Below, one piece after another: positions 31,586 through 46,024 of a stretch of 64,000 nucleotides of DNA (position 1 is the stretch's first letter; each line of letters starts with the position of its first letter). The translations under genes and the position numbers were made by a program. The notes below the pieces were generated by a model. It saw nothing but the letters and a program-made list of their open reading frames with translations, searched no databases and was not told the origin of the DNA. This DNA comes from Boothiomyces macroporosus (Eukaryota; Chytridiomycota; Chytridiomycetes; Rhizophydiales; Terramycetaceae): the NCBI GenBank assembly GCA_027604185.1, contig JADGKB010000013.1, forward strand, positions 144,579 to 208,578. The letters are read 5' to 3'.

Positions 31586-32360
31586 TTATTCATCTGGCTC
31601 TGGTAGTGTTGCATAAATTGGGAGTGAAATTGATTCAGTGAGTTTTAAGTTAATTGATAAAATATTATCCCATTTTCCCGGTATTTTATCTAGTTCGTTC
31701 CACACATCAACAATATTCTCCACGCATTGCTCTTGGGTCATTTCTGTGGTAGCGACATAAATAGAACTAGGATTAAATGGAAATTACATGCAGGTTCCCA
31801 TGTTGAAATGGATAAAAGTAGAGTTGCGAACTCGTTCAATTTCAGGTTTAATATGCTCTTTGCGCAAATCGACGGTTACTGGAATTCTAAATTTAGAAGG
31901 CGAGTTACTTTTTCTTTTGAAAGAAAGTCTTTCCCAACATCTTTGGTAAAAACTCGACAATGCGGTTATCGGTGACAAACAAATCATAGGAGGCTGCCAA
32001 TTCCCTCTTGGCTTCGTAGGGCTTGTATTTGGCCTTCAACTTGCTTAGTCCAATCACTTTGACGTTCTCAACTCCTTCTGAACTTAGTTTTTCCTTGTAA
32101 TCTTTTTGTGGATCCTTTGTAAAGAGGCAGATTTCCTTGTCATTATAAAGCGAATTGCTAATCAAAACTCCTTCAGGTTTTACTCTTTTTCTATCAGGCA
32201 TTTTCTTTGTAGTAACTACCAGCCAAAATTTGTCCTGCTTTTCAATTAAATCGTTCTGTTTTTCTTGCTTTGCGCTCCATTTGAACAGCGCTTTGACCGC
32301 CTTTTCTATCTACAATTAAAATGAATGGACCTGCTTTCTGTCAACATCTGGTGTCTCCAT
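31586..32360 (-). CDS. Ribosomal L1-domain ribosome biogenesis protein (UTP30/CIC1/RSL1D1-like)
   Basis: 236 aa in four exons; introns at 32310-32330, 31887-31908 and 31767-31787. Exon 1 (METPDVDRKQ) is only 30 nt. It is supported because the next exon then begins IEKAVKALFKW, the typical first helix of L1-domain proteins; without it the frame is closed upstream. The L1-domain core follows: VLISNSLY, DYKEKL, KVIGLSKLKAKYK, ASYDLFVTDNRIVEFLPKMLGKTFFQKKK, then IPVTVDL and FNMGTCI. Nucleolar, pre-60S or SSU processome factor in relatives. Divergent from POL5, 101 bp away. Subfamily assignment between Utp30 and Cic1 is uncertain. Confidence 0.88.
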
Positions 32361-32461
32361 TTTTATTCAACTTATTTTTTTCTTTTTTTTTGGCTTTGAA
32401 GCCGGCTCGCAGGCTCAGCTCGTTGAGAAATTCAAAAAAAAACAAAAAAATAACTTTGAAA

Positions 32462-35400
32462 ATGAGCGAGCCAACAACGCTATCTGAATATTGGGATTTG
32501 GCAGCTATTGATCCTGAAAAAAGAAATAACGCAGCATTATCGCTTATTAATAAGCTTGCCGCATTACATACAGAATACACCACTGAAATTAAAACTGTGC
32601 AAGATTTTCAAGCTCAGAGCGCACCGGATATTTCATATGCATTGAAGAGATTATTAAGAGGTTTATCTTCCTCTAGAGATGGAGCTAGACAGGGCTTCGC
32701 CGTCGCTTTAACTGAAGTAATTCACCACCTAACTTAGCTTTTGCGATTGTTGAAACTGCCAACTGTATTTATTTTAGAACTACTATTTGAAATTTCTGAA
32801 AAAAATGGAACTAAAACTGGTCAAGAAGAGAGGGAATTTTACTTTGCACGGCTATTTGGATATCAAGCCATTGCCCAATCAGGAATGCTTGGGTCAGAAC
32901 TGACTACTGAAGCCGATATCCAAACGATCACTGGATCAATTGTCAAGATAAGCAAAACCAAAGACTATTTAAGAGACGTTTGCGCACAAATTATGATTAC
33001 GGTTCTTGAAAATGTAAAAATTCTCCTAATGTTAGTGCCAAGCCAGCCATTTAAAGAAGGAATTTTCTCAAATTATTCTAAACTCCTTCCTAAAAGACGG
33101 GATTGTGGATTCGGATGATGTCTGGTTTGCAGTAGAAGCCAGCAGAATTGAAGTAACTGATATTAACTCTAGGGAATCCCTTCTTTTGAGAATCTTCTTT
33201 CTGACTGGAAAAAGGGAAATGTATTGTACCCTAAAAACAAGGCTAAACTTTTGGACGTGCTCAAAAATTCGACTTACCACAACACTGCAATCTTGCATCC
33301 TGTGTTCACAAGCATAATCTCTGCGATTTCTGAATCCAGCACTACCATTTCGCTATTTGAGTTTTGGTCTGCAATTGAAGGTAATTATTTCTAATCAAAG
33401 AATCATTCTTCAACTCTTCTCATGAACGAAAATTTATTGGATTCCAAATCTTCCTGGAAATTTTATCTAGAATCACAACCGACAAAGTGCCTGTATTGTT
33501 TACCCAAAACTTTTTAAGGTGCTTAATCAACAGTTTGTCCAGCAAGGAAACCTTCCTTTTTAAACAAGCCAGACACACTACCTCACAATTGTGTGAATTT
33601 GCTTCCAAAAACCCTGCTGCTGCTTTGCCATTAGTTATGCAGTTGTTGGGTAAGCATGGCCATTTCAAATTTGATCAAATCACTAAAACCAAGACTGTTG
33701 AAACAATCTTGAGCGAACTCACTACAGAAGGAATTGAATCTTTCTTGGAATATCTAACCAAGGTATTCTTTGATCCTACCTTGCTCTCAAACAGGTTAGT
33801 TTTTCTTGATATTAGTACTGAAGGAGACCTGAATAATATTAGACTTTGGGCTGTTGAACAGATGTATTTGTTTATTCGCACTGGTAAAATTCACAAAGAA
33901 GAAAAATGGATTACCTATATTGTCAAATTTATGATTACCCATGGGTTCTTTGTTGTCTTGAAAAGTGAAAAAGACGAAATTATAAAGAAGGTAGAGCCAG
34001 AGCTTTCCCCTGCATGTCAAGCTTCTATTAGGGAAAAGGTCTTGTCCTCTTTGGTATATTTGAAAACAATATCTTTCAAAGCTGATGGCAACTCTGCACA
34101 ACCTGGGCATTTGGCAAACGGCAATACTTGGGTCTTTACAATTCTCGAAATTGTTGAAAAAATGAAAAAGAACAAGAATCTCAAATTAGCGGTTCCTCTT
34201 GAAGAAGAGGCCAAAAACGCAGTTGAAGCTGCCTGGACTAGCATTCAAAATATCTCTTCTCAAATGAAAGTCAAGGATGATGTCAAGAACGAGCTGGCAG
34301 GGTTTAAACTTCTTTTGACCCATACTGCCCTTAATATTCATCATATACAGGACGAGTCTGTTGATTTGGTAAAAGAAATTCAAGATTGTTACAATTTAAT
34401 GTATCCTCAATCAGTCAAAGGTCAAAACAAAAAGCGTAAACAAGAAGATACGGAGGAAGAGCTTGCTCCTGTAGAAGTTCTAACAGATATCTTGATTTCA
34501 TTCCTTGCCAAGTCTTCTGCAGTGCAACGTGGTCTTGCTTCTGATGTATTCAAAATTTTTGCAGGGAACGCAACTGAAAAAGTTGTAGAACTATTTTTCG
34601 ATGTTTTGACTGCAAAAGCTGGTGTTCAAGGAGCTGAAGAATTGTTTGAAGACGAGATGCTAGAAGACTTAGAAGGTGAAGAATCTGAAGAAAGCGAAGA
34701 AGAAGACGCTGAATTAGAAGAAGGTGATGATCAAGAGCCTGTTGACGAAGAGTTGAAAAAGAAAATTCAGGAAGCTCTGGAAATGGAAAACGATGTTGAA
34801 ATGGAAGATCTAGATGACGAAGACATGGCTGCATTTGACAGCAAACTAGCGGAAATATTCAGTCAGAGAAAGGAAATGAAGAATGTCAAAAAAGGTAATT
34901 TCCGATTTAATTCAGAAACCAAGGAAAATGTTTTACATTTCAAATTAAGGGTTCTCGATTTGATGGATATCTTCTTCAAAGCAAACATCCAACGCCCAAT
35001 TGTTTTAACAGCAATTCCTCCGCTAATTAAACTGTATTCGGAAACCAGTGGAAGTGAAGAAAACAAAGTTTTGCATAACAAAATTGGAACTTTGTTACAA
35101 ACTAGATTGTCCAACTCCAAAGAACTCCCAGAGATTTCTGATTGCGCTTTGGCTTTGGAAATACTGGCTGATGTCCACAAGCTTTCTGCAAAGGTTGCCG
35201 ATCTGAAGACTGCTTCTGTTTACTCTGGAATTGCCATCTTTGTCACCAAAACTATCACCAGAGCCTCCGCAAAGGAAGAAACTGCCCCAGCTAAAAGTAA
35301 AAAGCAAAAGACAGAAACCAAAAAGGTACTTTTTGAACTGATTTAGTCAAATATTAGAAAAGCTGCTGAAATTTATGAGCATTCATTCACACAATTCATG

Positions 35401-35904
35401 ACCGCAAAGAATTCCAAAATTAGACACGTCCTATTCGCTGATTTAGCTCAAAGATGTAACTCCATGGCTTGGGAAATTCTACCACATATGATTGAAAGCA
35501 CTCTTCAGAAAAACAAGCCAATCTCCTTTTCTTTGGTGAAAGCATATGAAATTATCGTTGCTACTTTCAAGAATTTGAATTCAGAATTAGAAGTTTCTCT
35601 CAAATCAGATATAGCTAAATTATTGTCAAAGCTGTCCCAAGGAGTGGTAGAGGTAATTGAAAAGGCTCCGACTGTAAATGAAGGTGGTGTCTATGGGTTG
35701 CCAAAGGATAGAATTAAAGCAACTCTAAAATCGTTTGCTGCAGTGGTACGCAGGTTCAAAAAGCTTTACGAGCCAGCTGAATATGCCAAGATATTTGATT
35801 CTGAAAAGCTAAAGAGCTCTATTCAAAAGTTTGCAGATCATGAGCGATATCAAAAAGTAGCTTCTCTCAAAGGATTGACAGCTCAAATATTACAGCTATT
35901 TTAA
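32462..35904 (+). CDS. POL5: Nucleolar protein POL5/MYBBP1A family
   Basis: 1112 aa in six exons; introns at 32717-32737, 33014-33035, 33153-33172, 33381-33400 and 35326-35346. Despite its old name (DNA polymerase V) the family acts in rDNA transcription and large-subunit assembly. The N-terminal part has family sequence SYALKRLLRGLSSSRDGARQGFAVALTE and FFLARLFG-like FYFARLFGYQAI. The middle is an alpha-helical repeat region. A long acidic stretch (EEESEESEEEDAELEEGDD and similar, about residues 690-750) separates it from the C-terminal helical part, as in Pol5. Codon phase is consistent through all exons. It is the largest single exon in the window (33401-35325). Confidence 0.9.
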
Positions 35905-36006
35905 CATCATTTAATAAAATACACTCATATACACTCATTTAAGGCCAGTGCGATGACGTGCAAACGATAAAATGTCATTGTCAAACGTCACATCAACTTT
36001 TTTAAA

Positions 36007-39000
36007 ATGTCAATTCCGACATTGACACCAAGGTAGAAATGCATTTAATCAAGCCATGTATTCGGCATAAACAACGATGTAAATCAGAATATTGCATTCA
36101 TTGACGAGTCCACAGTGATTTACCCTGTCGGGAGTCAACTGATACAGTACAACATGGAAAAAAAGACCCAACATATCATGCCACTACAGTTGGATGATTT
36201 GGAAATCAGCTGTATGACAGTCAATCTGGCAGAGAACTGTATTGCAATCGGAACAAAATATCCTGCTGGTGTTGAAAATGGCAAGGTCAGACCGTACATT
36301 GCCGTTTTGGATGTAAACACTGGAAAGAAAAAGAAAGTATTTCGAACAGCTGAATCCAATTACACCGCTGTATTCATTATTAATCCAGGGATTTGTTTCT
36401 ATTGCTTACCCCATAGATGGCATTCATGTCTTTGGTCAAGGTTTTGGACCCGATTGGTAAATATTGACTAATGATAGGAACATCTATGTATGGACAATAG
36501 ATAAAATGAAACTGATCAATAATACTACCAAAGGATCATTTAATAATAACATCATTCGACAAATGAGCACCAATCCAATAGACATTGGGCCAATGCAGAT
36601 TATAGTGACAGGAACGAATTTGTTCAGACAGTTTCGATTCCAAGACGGATTTTTGAAATTGATTCATCAATCTAAAGTGGATAATGTAAAATTCGGTTTA
36701 CACTAGGATATAAAGTGCCATGCATGGTACAGCGAAACTATAATTGTATGTGGTACGGGGAAAGGGGATATTCTGGTGTACGAAAACGGAGAGCTAGCCT
36801 CAGAATTAACCTACACTTACCCGTTGGTTATCAACAACGGTGTCTTGGAGCAGCCACCTAAGCCTTCAATTACAGCAATTACCGCCTTTTCAAGCGGAAT
36901 TCTTGTAGGATTAAATACGGGGCAAATAGTGTTCTATGAGAAAATTAACGAAACGCCATACTTTAAAAAGAAAAGGGAAGTTTTGATTGAAGAAGGAGAG
37001 GTTGCTACTTTTGCCTGGAATGCGAAACAAGATCGATTGCTAGTAACTATGAAAACCAGTCAAATTTTTGTGATGAATATTGAATTTGACACCAAGGTTT
37101 GATTTTCTAATCCTAGGGTATATCAATTAGATTTGATAGGCTTTGTCAGCCATTCCACGTTGGTGCTGTACTAAGTATGGATGTGAGTGTTAGCAAACCA
37201 ATTATGGTTACTAGTGGCATAGATAAATCGATTAGAATTTGGAATTATATAGAAAACAATGTGGAGATTATCAACTACTTTCCCGAGCCTGCTCAATGTG
37301 TGGCAATACACCCAAATGGTTTATATTTGTTGGTGGGTTTCAATTCTACGTTAAAGTTAATGGCTATATTGATGGACGATATCCGACCTTACTGGGAGCA
37401 CAATGTACGCGGGACGAGAGAGGTAGAAAAAGTCTTTAACGTAGTGCAAATTCTCTCATGGCGGACAGTATTTCGCGATTGTATCAAACATAAACATCTT
37501 GATTTGCGATACTTGGTCCTTTGAAGTTCATGGGACTCTCAAAGTAGCATCAACAAGGATCAAAGAGATACAATGGTCTGAAGATGATACAAAGTTGTTG
37601 ACCATTTGTTCCGATGGATCGATTCAGCATTGGAATATATTTACTTTCAAGAAAGAAATGGATATGACTGTTGACACCCAGTTAACATCTGCATCTATGA
37701 ATTCATCAACTAATATTACATATGCAGTAACAAAAGACAAGGGAATCCAAGAAATCACAAAAGGTGTCATAACCAGAGAAATTTTCCCACAGGAGCAATT
37801 TAGTCATGGTAACTGAATCCATTTACAGTAGTGCATGTATCTTCCACAGGGCAAATGATGATCTTAGCAACAAAGGGGGGCAAACTGCGTGTAATGAAAT
37901 ATCCATTAACCCTGGAAGCGGATATTCCAGGGGAGGACTACACGGAATATGGGTACCAAAGTTCGCCTATAGCCCGCCTTTGTATGACATTTAACGAGCG
38001 GTTTCTGTTTACCGCTGGTGAGGATGGATCTATATGGATATTCAGAGTTCACGACAAAGAAGGAAAATTGACGAAAAAGGAAAAAGACTGGACATTCTCG
38101 GATGAGGTACTGGTTAATTAATAAGATTCTTGTCACAAAATCTGATTTGAGAGAGAGCTATCGCATTATGAATGACCTAAAGCAAAAAGTAGAAGTAATT
38201 TACATTTAACAATAGGAAATCAAGACCGAAAGCGACTTGCAGCTCAAGAACAAGGACTTGTTTCATAATTCTAAAATCAATGATCTTAGCATGACCTACA
38301 CCGCGGAAATCAACACACTAAAAGAGGTATTAGTTAATTAATCAAAGTTGATTCAAAAGATCATTACTGATAGAAACGAAAAGAATGAGCAAAACTTGGT
38401 GGAACTTACCGAGGCAAAAAAGAAACATGCCCAAGAAATGGAGGAAATGAAAAATTCATTTTACCAAAAACTAGAATCTGAGGAGCAAAGGCTTTCAGTC
38501 CTAGAAGGCCGGCGAGCTCAATTGGAGTTGCAATGGCAGGAACAGATGGCAACTATACAGCAAAACTTTCTGACAAGGAAGGATGAGCTGTCCCACTTTT
38601 ACAAGAAAAAGATTGATGAAAAGTCTGCCCAAATTCAAAAGGTATTTAATTGCTGATCGTAGTTGAAGAAGGAATTTTCCCAAAACGTAATCAAGCAGGA
38701 TGGCTATTTGGCAGAAATTGAAAAAGACATTGAAAAGGAATGTCTAGAAATTACATTTAATTTCGAAAACAAATTAAAAGAAGAAAGAGCTGCTCTGAAG
38801 AAAATAGAAACGGAGAACCATGTGATGAAACATACTTTTGATGCTCTCGTTCAGCAAGTGGAAGAACACAAGAAGGAATACATGGATTCCGTTTCTGACA
38901 GCAAAAAATTACAGCTAAATATTAGAACCCTTGAGAATGATATAATTGGACTTACCAACGAGGTTTAAAGTCCTAATACCAGGTCAAAGAACGCGATGAC

Positions 39001-39956
39001 ACAATTATTGACAAGGAAAAGCGCATTTACGATTTAAGAAAGAAAAATCAGGAATTAGAAAAGTTCAAGTTCGTTTTGGATTACAAAATAATTGAGCTTA
39101 GAAAACAAATTGAACCGAGAGAGCATGATATTGTGAAATTAGCAAATCAGATAAAGGTTAAATTGAAATTAACAATAGGAAATGAAGATTGAACATGCAA
39201 ACTATGTAGCTACCCATCTCAATCTTGATTCTACTTTTCAAGATCTAATAATGAAAAACTATGCTACATTGATGTACAAGCTATCAGAACAGTGGAAATC
39301 GAAATGCTTACGATCCAAAATTGCTTCTATTATGAATGATCTTGAAGCAATCCACTCTAATCAATCACAAATAAGCCATTTGAAGGTAAATTTCAAGTAA
39401 CATAGTCGGAAACCATCCGAGTATATCATAAATACAGAAACATGGAAGAAAATCCTCCTGAAGTGGCTCCAAAAGATGCCATTCCTAAATTAACAGAATC
39501 AGAGCTACTGCAGGAACTAGAAAACAGCATGAAAAATCAAAGCAGGCTGGGTAAAGAAGAACCACAACCAGAAGTAAGCGAAGAAGTGCGATATCGCCGA
39601 AAAATGGAACAAATTCTGCACATGTTAAACGATGACGCAGAAAAAACTTTGGACACTCGGCGATCAACTGCTTTCAAACTCCTAGAAGAAGAGTCGCTTC
39701 TCACAAAGTAAATTCATTTTCATCGCAGTGAAATTAATTCGTTAAGGAAAGATTTGCAAGACAGACGACAGAGAATTGTAGAGTTGGAGGCAGCAATGAA
39801 AAAAGGAATTACTTTAAGAGAGTTTTTACGAGAAGAGTTGCGTACTAAAGGTCTAAACAAGATGGTTCGCAAAGGTAACTCTTACTAACCTTTGAAATTC
39901 CTGGTGAAATAATGAAGAAAACCAACCTACCACTACCTCCAATCTTATCCAAATAA
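36007..39956 (+). CDS. CFAP57: Cilia- and flagella-associated protein 57
   Basis: 1206 aa in 17 exons, the most intron-rich gene here (16 introns of 19-22 nt, e.g. 36033-36053, 37097-37116, 38195-38215, 39157-39178). N-terminal half: WD40 blades with [61 protein letters not shown]-terminal half: a long coiled coil with the signature [20 protein letters not shown], continuing [11 protein letters not shown] and [10 protein letters not shown], nearly identical to animal CFAP57. The protein belongs to axonemal inner-arm/dynein regulatory structures, so the organism very likely makes motile flagella. The end depends on the last junction (39875): without splicing it stops at 39889, with a GT...TG intron at 39956, with a 43-nt GT...AG intron at about 39975. 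Confidence 0.93.
39875..39894 (+). other. Possible GT...TG intron near the CFAP57 C-terminus
   Basis: 20 nt: gtaactcttactaaccttt then g. It has an ideal TACTAAC branch six bases before a TTG end. Splicing continues the frame to [10 protein letters not shown] and a stop at 39956. The stop at 39889 would lie inside this intron. Alternatives exist, see findings. Confidence 0.4.
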
Positions 39957-39969
39957 AACCAAATATTTA

Positions 39970-41106
39970 TTAATTATTAAAAAGGTATTCAAGTGCGTTA
40001 TTCTTGTCGTTCTTTGCATATGTCAAAGCCTGGATGATTTTGTCTTTCAGGAATCCCATTTCGCTCAGGGATTCAAAGTTTTCTAAAAACGGTTTGCCTT
40101 TGGTTCCAAACAATTCATAACTCTTTACTACTGCATCGCGATCATGATATTTCCTGTTCTCATGATAATACTGTGTAAATTCACGTTGCTTATCTAGTGG
40201 AAAGTTTGCAGCTCTCCTTAAAGTATCTGGAGAAAAATCTGGTTTTGGAGGAGGTGCAGGCGGGGAATTGTAATCGAATTTTACTTGAGTTGGAGTCGGT
40301 AGTTTTTGGGCGTGTTGATAATAGCCAGAGTTTAACGACATATTTTGCATTTGGTATGGTAGATCTGAGCGAGATATAGGTACATTATTATATTGCTGAT
40401 TTGATGTTGGAGGATAGAATTGAGGAGGGGGACTTGGAAACTGGCCAGGGACGGGTGCAGGGTTAGCCAATGTCTGTCCGAACTGGGTGTTGTCCGGACT
40501 TACAGAATTCGTTCTAAAGGGAGGAGTACTGGTATTACGTTGATCTACAGGTGGTGTACTATGTGTATTTACAGTTCTATTAGGAGATTGTCGGGAAGGT
40601 GATTGGGTGGATTTCGTCATGATCTCTTTCAATGCCTGTAGATCATGAATGCCCTGGCTTTCCCAAGGATCTGCAGAAGAAAGCCCTGGATCGAATTCTG
40701 ATATATCGACCTTGTCCTAAGTTAATCTTGTATTTACCTTGCGAGGATCTGGAGGAATTTCTTCGACAGAGGATTTTGCAGACGGTTTCAAAATATCGTT
40801 GGACAAGCCTGGAGCTTTCTTTTTAAGCTCTGCGATCCGTTCTTGTTCCTTAATCTCTGCCAGTTTTTGCTTGTATAGCTCCCGTTCCTTTTTAGCTTTA
40901 ATCAGTGTATTATTGTAGTGGGTGAATCCTTCAAATTCTTTCAGCACATTATTCTCCAGAGTGAAATCCACCTGATACTGGCTTAAAATGTCGTCTGGGA
41001 TCAACTGGTACTTGTTAAGCACCGACGGGGTAGCCTATCGTAAGTTCAACCGTACCGGCACTTGGGGTTTAATTAACGGAATGTTGATCAAGTCACGATA
41101 GTGCAT
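39970..41106 (-). CDS. UBA-domain, proline-rich protein (possible ESCRT-I subunit of UBAP1 type)
   Basis: 364 aa in three exons; introns at 41035-41055 and 40717-40737. The N-terminus (MHYRDLINIPLIKPQVP) is followed by a helical charged region (LIKAKKERELYKQKLAEIKEQERIAELKKK). A long Pro/Ser/Gln-rich disordered middle (for example FPSPPPQFYPPTSNQQY) comes next. The last 45 residues look like a UBA domain: FESLSEMGFLKDKIIQALTYAKNDKNNALEYLF. This layout resembles UBAP1/MVB12-type ESCRT-I adaptors, and VPS28 lies 5 kb away, but no UMA motif is proven. Divergent from beta-tubulin. Start at ATG 41106. Confidence 0.65.
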
Positions 41107-41463
41107 TTTTTAATTTTAGCGTGAATAAGTTTTCAGATTAGTTGCTTTGACCAAGTACGCCTTTTTTGGCCGTAAAATTTTCAATGAAGCCTCCATATGG
41201 AATATATTAAAAATTCTAGTCCTGTTTAGTTCTACTGCAGCTCACTATCTCCTATCATCTGCCTTCTGACCTAGTATGGATTACATCACTCTAGAGAATT
41301 CAGCCAATCATTTGCCATTCTCAGAAAATCTGAGATCTGATTGGGGGTATTTTTCATTCTCGAATTTGATTGGCCCCTGTCACATGTCCGAACTCTGTGA
41401 CGTAACGGCGATAAAATGAAAAACCTACACGAATTTTCTCAGCATCTTCCAAGCAATCTAAAA
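41107..41463. promoter_or_regulatory. Divergent promoter with three CCAAT boxes upstream of beta-tubulin
   Basis: CCAAT at 41304-41308 and its reverse complement ATTGG at 41340-41344 and 41369-41373, all within 160 bp of the split tubulin start codon. Such clustering suits NF-Y control of a strongly expressed gene. The other side serves the UBA gene. Confidence 0.5.
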
Positions 41464-43017
<1,554 letters not shown>

Positions 43018-43171
43018 ATCTAATTTTATCCCGTAATTAGTATTCGATGTTTTGTTGGATAGATCAATATATGTTTAAACTTCGGTATTCATTTCTTTTA
43101 AGAGTTTATATTCGTCTGAACCCTAGCCCTAGCATCGGATATTTTCGAAAGGTCATGTCAAAATCTAGCAA

Positions 43172-45145
43172 ATGAGCAAAGCATTGGAAAACTTTTATGG
43201 CACAGCGAGTAAAAGGTAGATAACATAGAAAATCCATGTGCAGGCATAATGAAGTTGCACGCCTTGGTACTTCGTGATTCCATTCAAACAGAAGAACTCA
43301 TAGCGTTCTTGAGGCAAAGAATTCAAATTGAAGAGATTTATTGCAAAAGCCTGTGTGAATTAAAATCAAAAGTTTTGGGCAACAACGGCTTTGCCAATTC
43401 AGAGAAAGTTACTTCGGTCGTTTTCTTAAAGTACAAGTCTGAAATGGGGACCATCGCGAACGGACACCAATTAATGATAGAAAGGTTGCAGGCAATGGTA
43501 CCTCCACTTGAAAAATATCTGAGCGATTGCCGAAGTAGTCTTACTCCAAAAGCAGAGTCCATTCATAACGGATGGAAAAGGTACGAAAAGCTTTTGGCAG
43601 ACACCTTAAGATTGGAAAGCTTCGCATCAAAAAAGTATTCAGAGTTGGATGAGGAGCTAAAATGCAATAGGGATCCACTGGAACAGCAACGAAATGTAAT
43701 AATTTCAAACAGAGCGTTGGACGTGGATTACTTTAATGATTTGCTGTCTGAATTGCAAAACCATGTGAATTGCGAAGATATCTGGCGGATATTAGGAAAC
43801 CTCAAAGATTGCTATAACGGAGACGATCTGTTCACTTACTTGAAGTTGAAAGGGTGGAATGAAATTGAAGCTCGAGAATTCCTAAACTATCTAGTTCAGG
43901 AAGGCTTTCTGAAAGCATGTACAGGCCGTGCAATTCCCTTCTCAACGCAAATATTCTATCAATGGAAAAGAACAGCAATGGAAATCCAGAATGAACCAGT
44001 ATACAAAAAGTTGAAAAGAGAAGCTACGCGCGCAGCATTTGAAGCAAATAAATCAGCCAAGCAATTAGAAAGTGTTAGAACCAGCATCGACTTGCAAATG
44101 TCTGATTATATCCAACTTGCCATACCTCTACTGCTGGAGCATGTAAAGTTGGTCAAATCCACTATAACTCGTTGTGTAGAGAGTGAAAAGATCCCAGGCA
44201 ATGTAAACAACTATATGGGGAATGAATTACAGATCTATTTGGAAACCCTAGACCCAGAAAAAGAGATCAAGTCTGTAATCGATAATGAAAAGACTGGGAT
44301 CAAACCAATTCCAACTTTTGTCCCAAAAAGCTTCCCTCCTATTCCCTCGCGAAGAGTATTTGGAGTTCCTTTAACAGATTCCAAGAGGATTCCAAAGATT
44401 ATGAGGAAATGTTTGTCATACCTGGAAGATACCTTTGCAAAAACTCCATCGGCTCATCTAGATGTTTGGTAGGAGTAGATTAATTTAGGCTGGAATCCAA
44501 CGTGAATTTATCTGCGGTGTACTCTCTACGACAGATACTAAACAATACTTCCTTTAATAGGAATGACTTGAGAAAGTTCCCGCCAGAAATTATTGTTGCA
44601 GTTCTGAAGCAGTATTTGTTAGAGTTGCCAGTATCTTTGTGCAGCGATGAATTGTACGAGCCTCTGAAAATATTGTATCTGTCAAAGACTGACGATTCCA
44701 GGAGTAGATTGAATTCACTTCGCAACATGATTGCTACTTTACCAACCTGTCATTTCCAGACACTTACTTTTCTGGCGAATTACCTGAACTCGTTGATTAT
44801 TAATCTTGATCCAAATGACATTAAGATTACCAATCTTAGTAATAGCTTGGGATCTTATATCCTCAGACCAAAGGTACAAAGGATGTAACATAGGTGGAAA
44901 ATAATTTGACAATTTTGGACAAACATCCGCAAAGGCTAGTCAAAGATCTTATACTGCACTGCCATGAGCTTGTAGTATCTGACACTACTCCGTGTAACTC
45001 TCCAGAGAGCAGTGAAGACGAAAGCGCATCCACCAGAGTGATATTCCTGGATGAAGACAATTGCTCCTTGAGGAGCTTTATTACCAAAAAGACTGGCTAC
45101 AGTTTAACAATAGACGGCGAGTCCTGCAAGTCAATCAACGAATAA
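43172..45145 (+). CDS. F-BAR/DEP/RhoGAP protein (yeast Rgd2 type)
   Basis: 637 aa in four exons; introns at 43209-43228, 44469-44488 and 44874-44893. Order: F-BAR domain (ENFYGTAKNPCAGIMKLH to about residue 170, with RQRIQIEEIYCKSLCEL), DEP domain (about 175-245: GDDLFTYLKLKGWNEIEAREFLNYLVQEGFL), second half of the F-BAR helices (EATRAAFEANKSAKQLESV), then RhoGAP (from about 385: VPLTDSKRIPKIMRKCLSYLE, VLKQYLLELPVSL). F-BAR interrupted by DEP plus RhoGAP is a fungal architecture. The position of the catalytic arginine finger (GIFR in active RhoGAPs) reads DVWL, so GAP activity is doubtful. Acts on membranes and Rho signalling. Confidence 0.87.
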
Positions 45146-45178
45146 TTTTTTGAATATATTTTTGAAATAATTTTACAA

Positions 45179-45883
45179 ATGAATCAGGATTATATTTTGC
45201 TTTTACTCTCAGACTCCGCATTACCGGTTGGCGGATTCGTTTGTTCAAGTGGACTGGAAGCAACCATTCAAACTGGCAATTACACCGATTTAAAGTCTTT
45301 CATCAAGCAGTCGCTACTCTCTGTTAATTCCAGCACAATCCCGTTCATTAAATCTACATTCAATGCATTGAAAAAGGCAAAGTTGAATGAGGAGTTGAAA
45401 GAGGAGGCTATACCAGAAGTGGTTGATAGGATTCTAGAGTTGGATTATAAATTTGATCGAATGGTCGGACTGAACCACATTTCAAAAAGGGCTTCACTTC
45501 AGCAAGGCATAGCATACCTTTCTTTATCAACAAAGTCCTTCAATTTCACCAATGTATTCAAGCGGGCGCTATTGAAACAAAACGGAGGACATTTACCAAC
45601 TTGCTTTACAATTGTTTGTTGTTTCTTTGAACTGCCCTTGGAGCGCATCATTTACCTTTACCTGTTTTTACAAATGCGCAGTATTGTATCAAGTGCTATT
45701 CGACTGTCGATGATTGGGCCATATGAAGGACAGCAAATTCTGTTTGAAGAAGCCAGTTTAATTGACGATCTGATGAAAATTGGTAGTGCTGATGATGAAG
45801 ATCAAGCGCACTCTACATGGCCAGTGCTCGATATTGTTCAAGGTAGCCACGATAGACTGTATACACGAATCTTTAACTCTTAA
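45179..45883 (+). CDS. UREF: Urease accessory protein UreF
   Basis: 234 aa, single exon. UreF forms the nickel-loading complex of urease with UreD/H and UreG. The N-terminus LLLLSDSALPVGGFVCSSGLE matches the family LxDSxxPxGxFxxSxGLE. A C-terminal RSIVSSAIRLSMIGPYEGQQIL segment matches the RLxxxGxxxGQ region. Presence implies that the organism has nickel urease, though no other urease gene is in the window. It starts 33 bp after the RhoGAP stop on the same strand. Confidence 0.92.
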   Translation: MNQDYILLLLSDSALPVGGFVCSSGLEATIQTGNYTDLKSFIKQSLLSVNSSTIPFIKSTFNALKKAKLNEELKEEAIPEVVDRILELDYKFDRMVGLNHISKRASLQQGIAYLSLSTKSFNFTNVFKRALLKQNGGHLPTCFTIVCCFFELPLERIIYLYLFLQMRSIVSSAIRLSMIGPYEGQQILFEEASLIDDLMKIGSADDEDQAHSTWPVLDIVQGSHDRLYTRIFNS

Positions 45884-46024
45884 TAAACTACAATTGATAT
45901 TTAGGGAATACCTCAAGGAAGGCAAGCACCGAATGAATGAAATCCACATATAGAAGGTAATTGCGCGGCTTGTAAATGAATTGTTAATATTGAGAATAGA
46001 AATTTTAACTTTACAAAATCAAAA

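Noticed and set aside
45894..46024. Extra 5' coding exon of VPS28
   Set aside because: No frame joins to the conserved start; the region is better read as UreF 3' end plus VPS28 leader.
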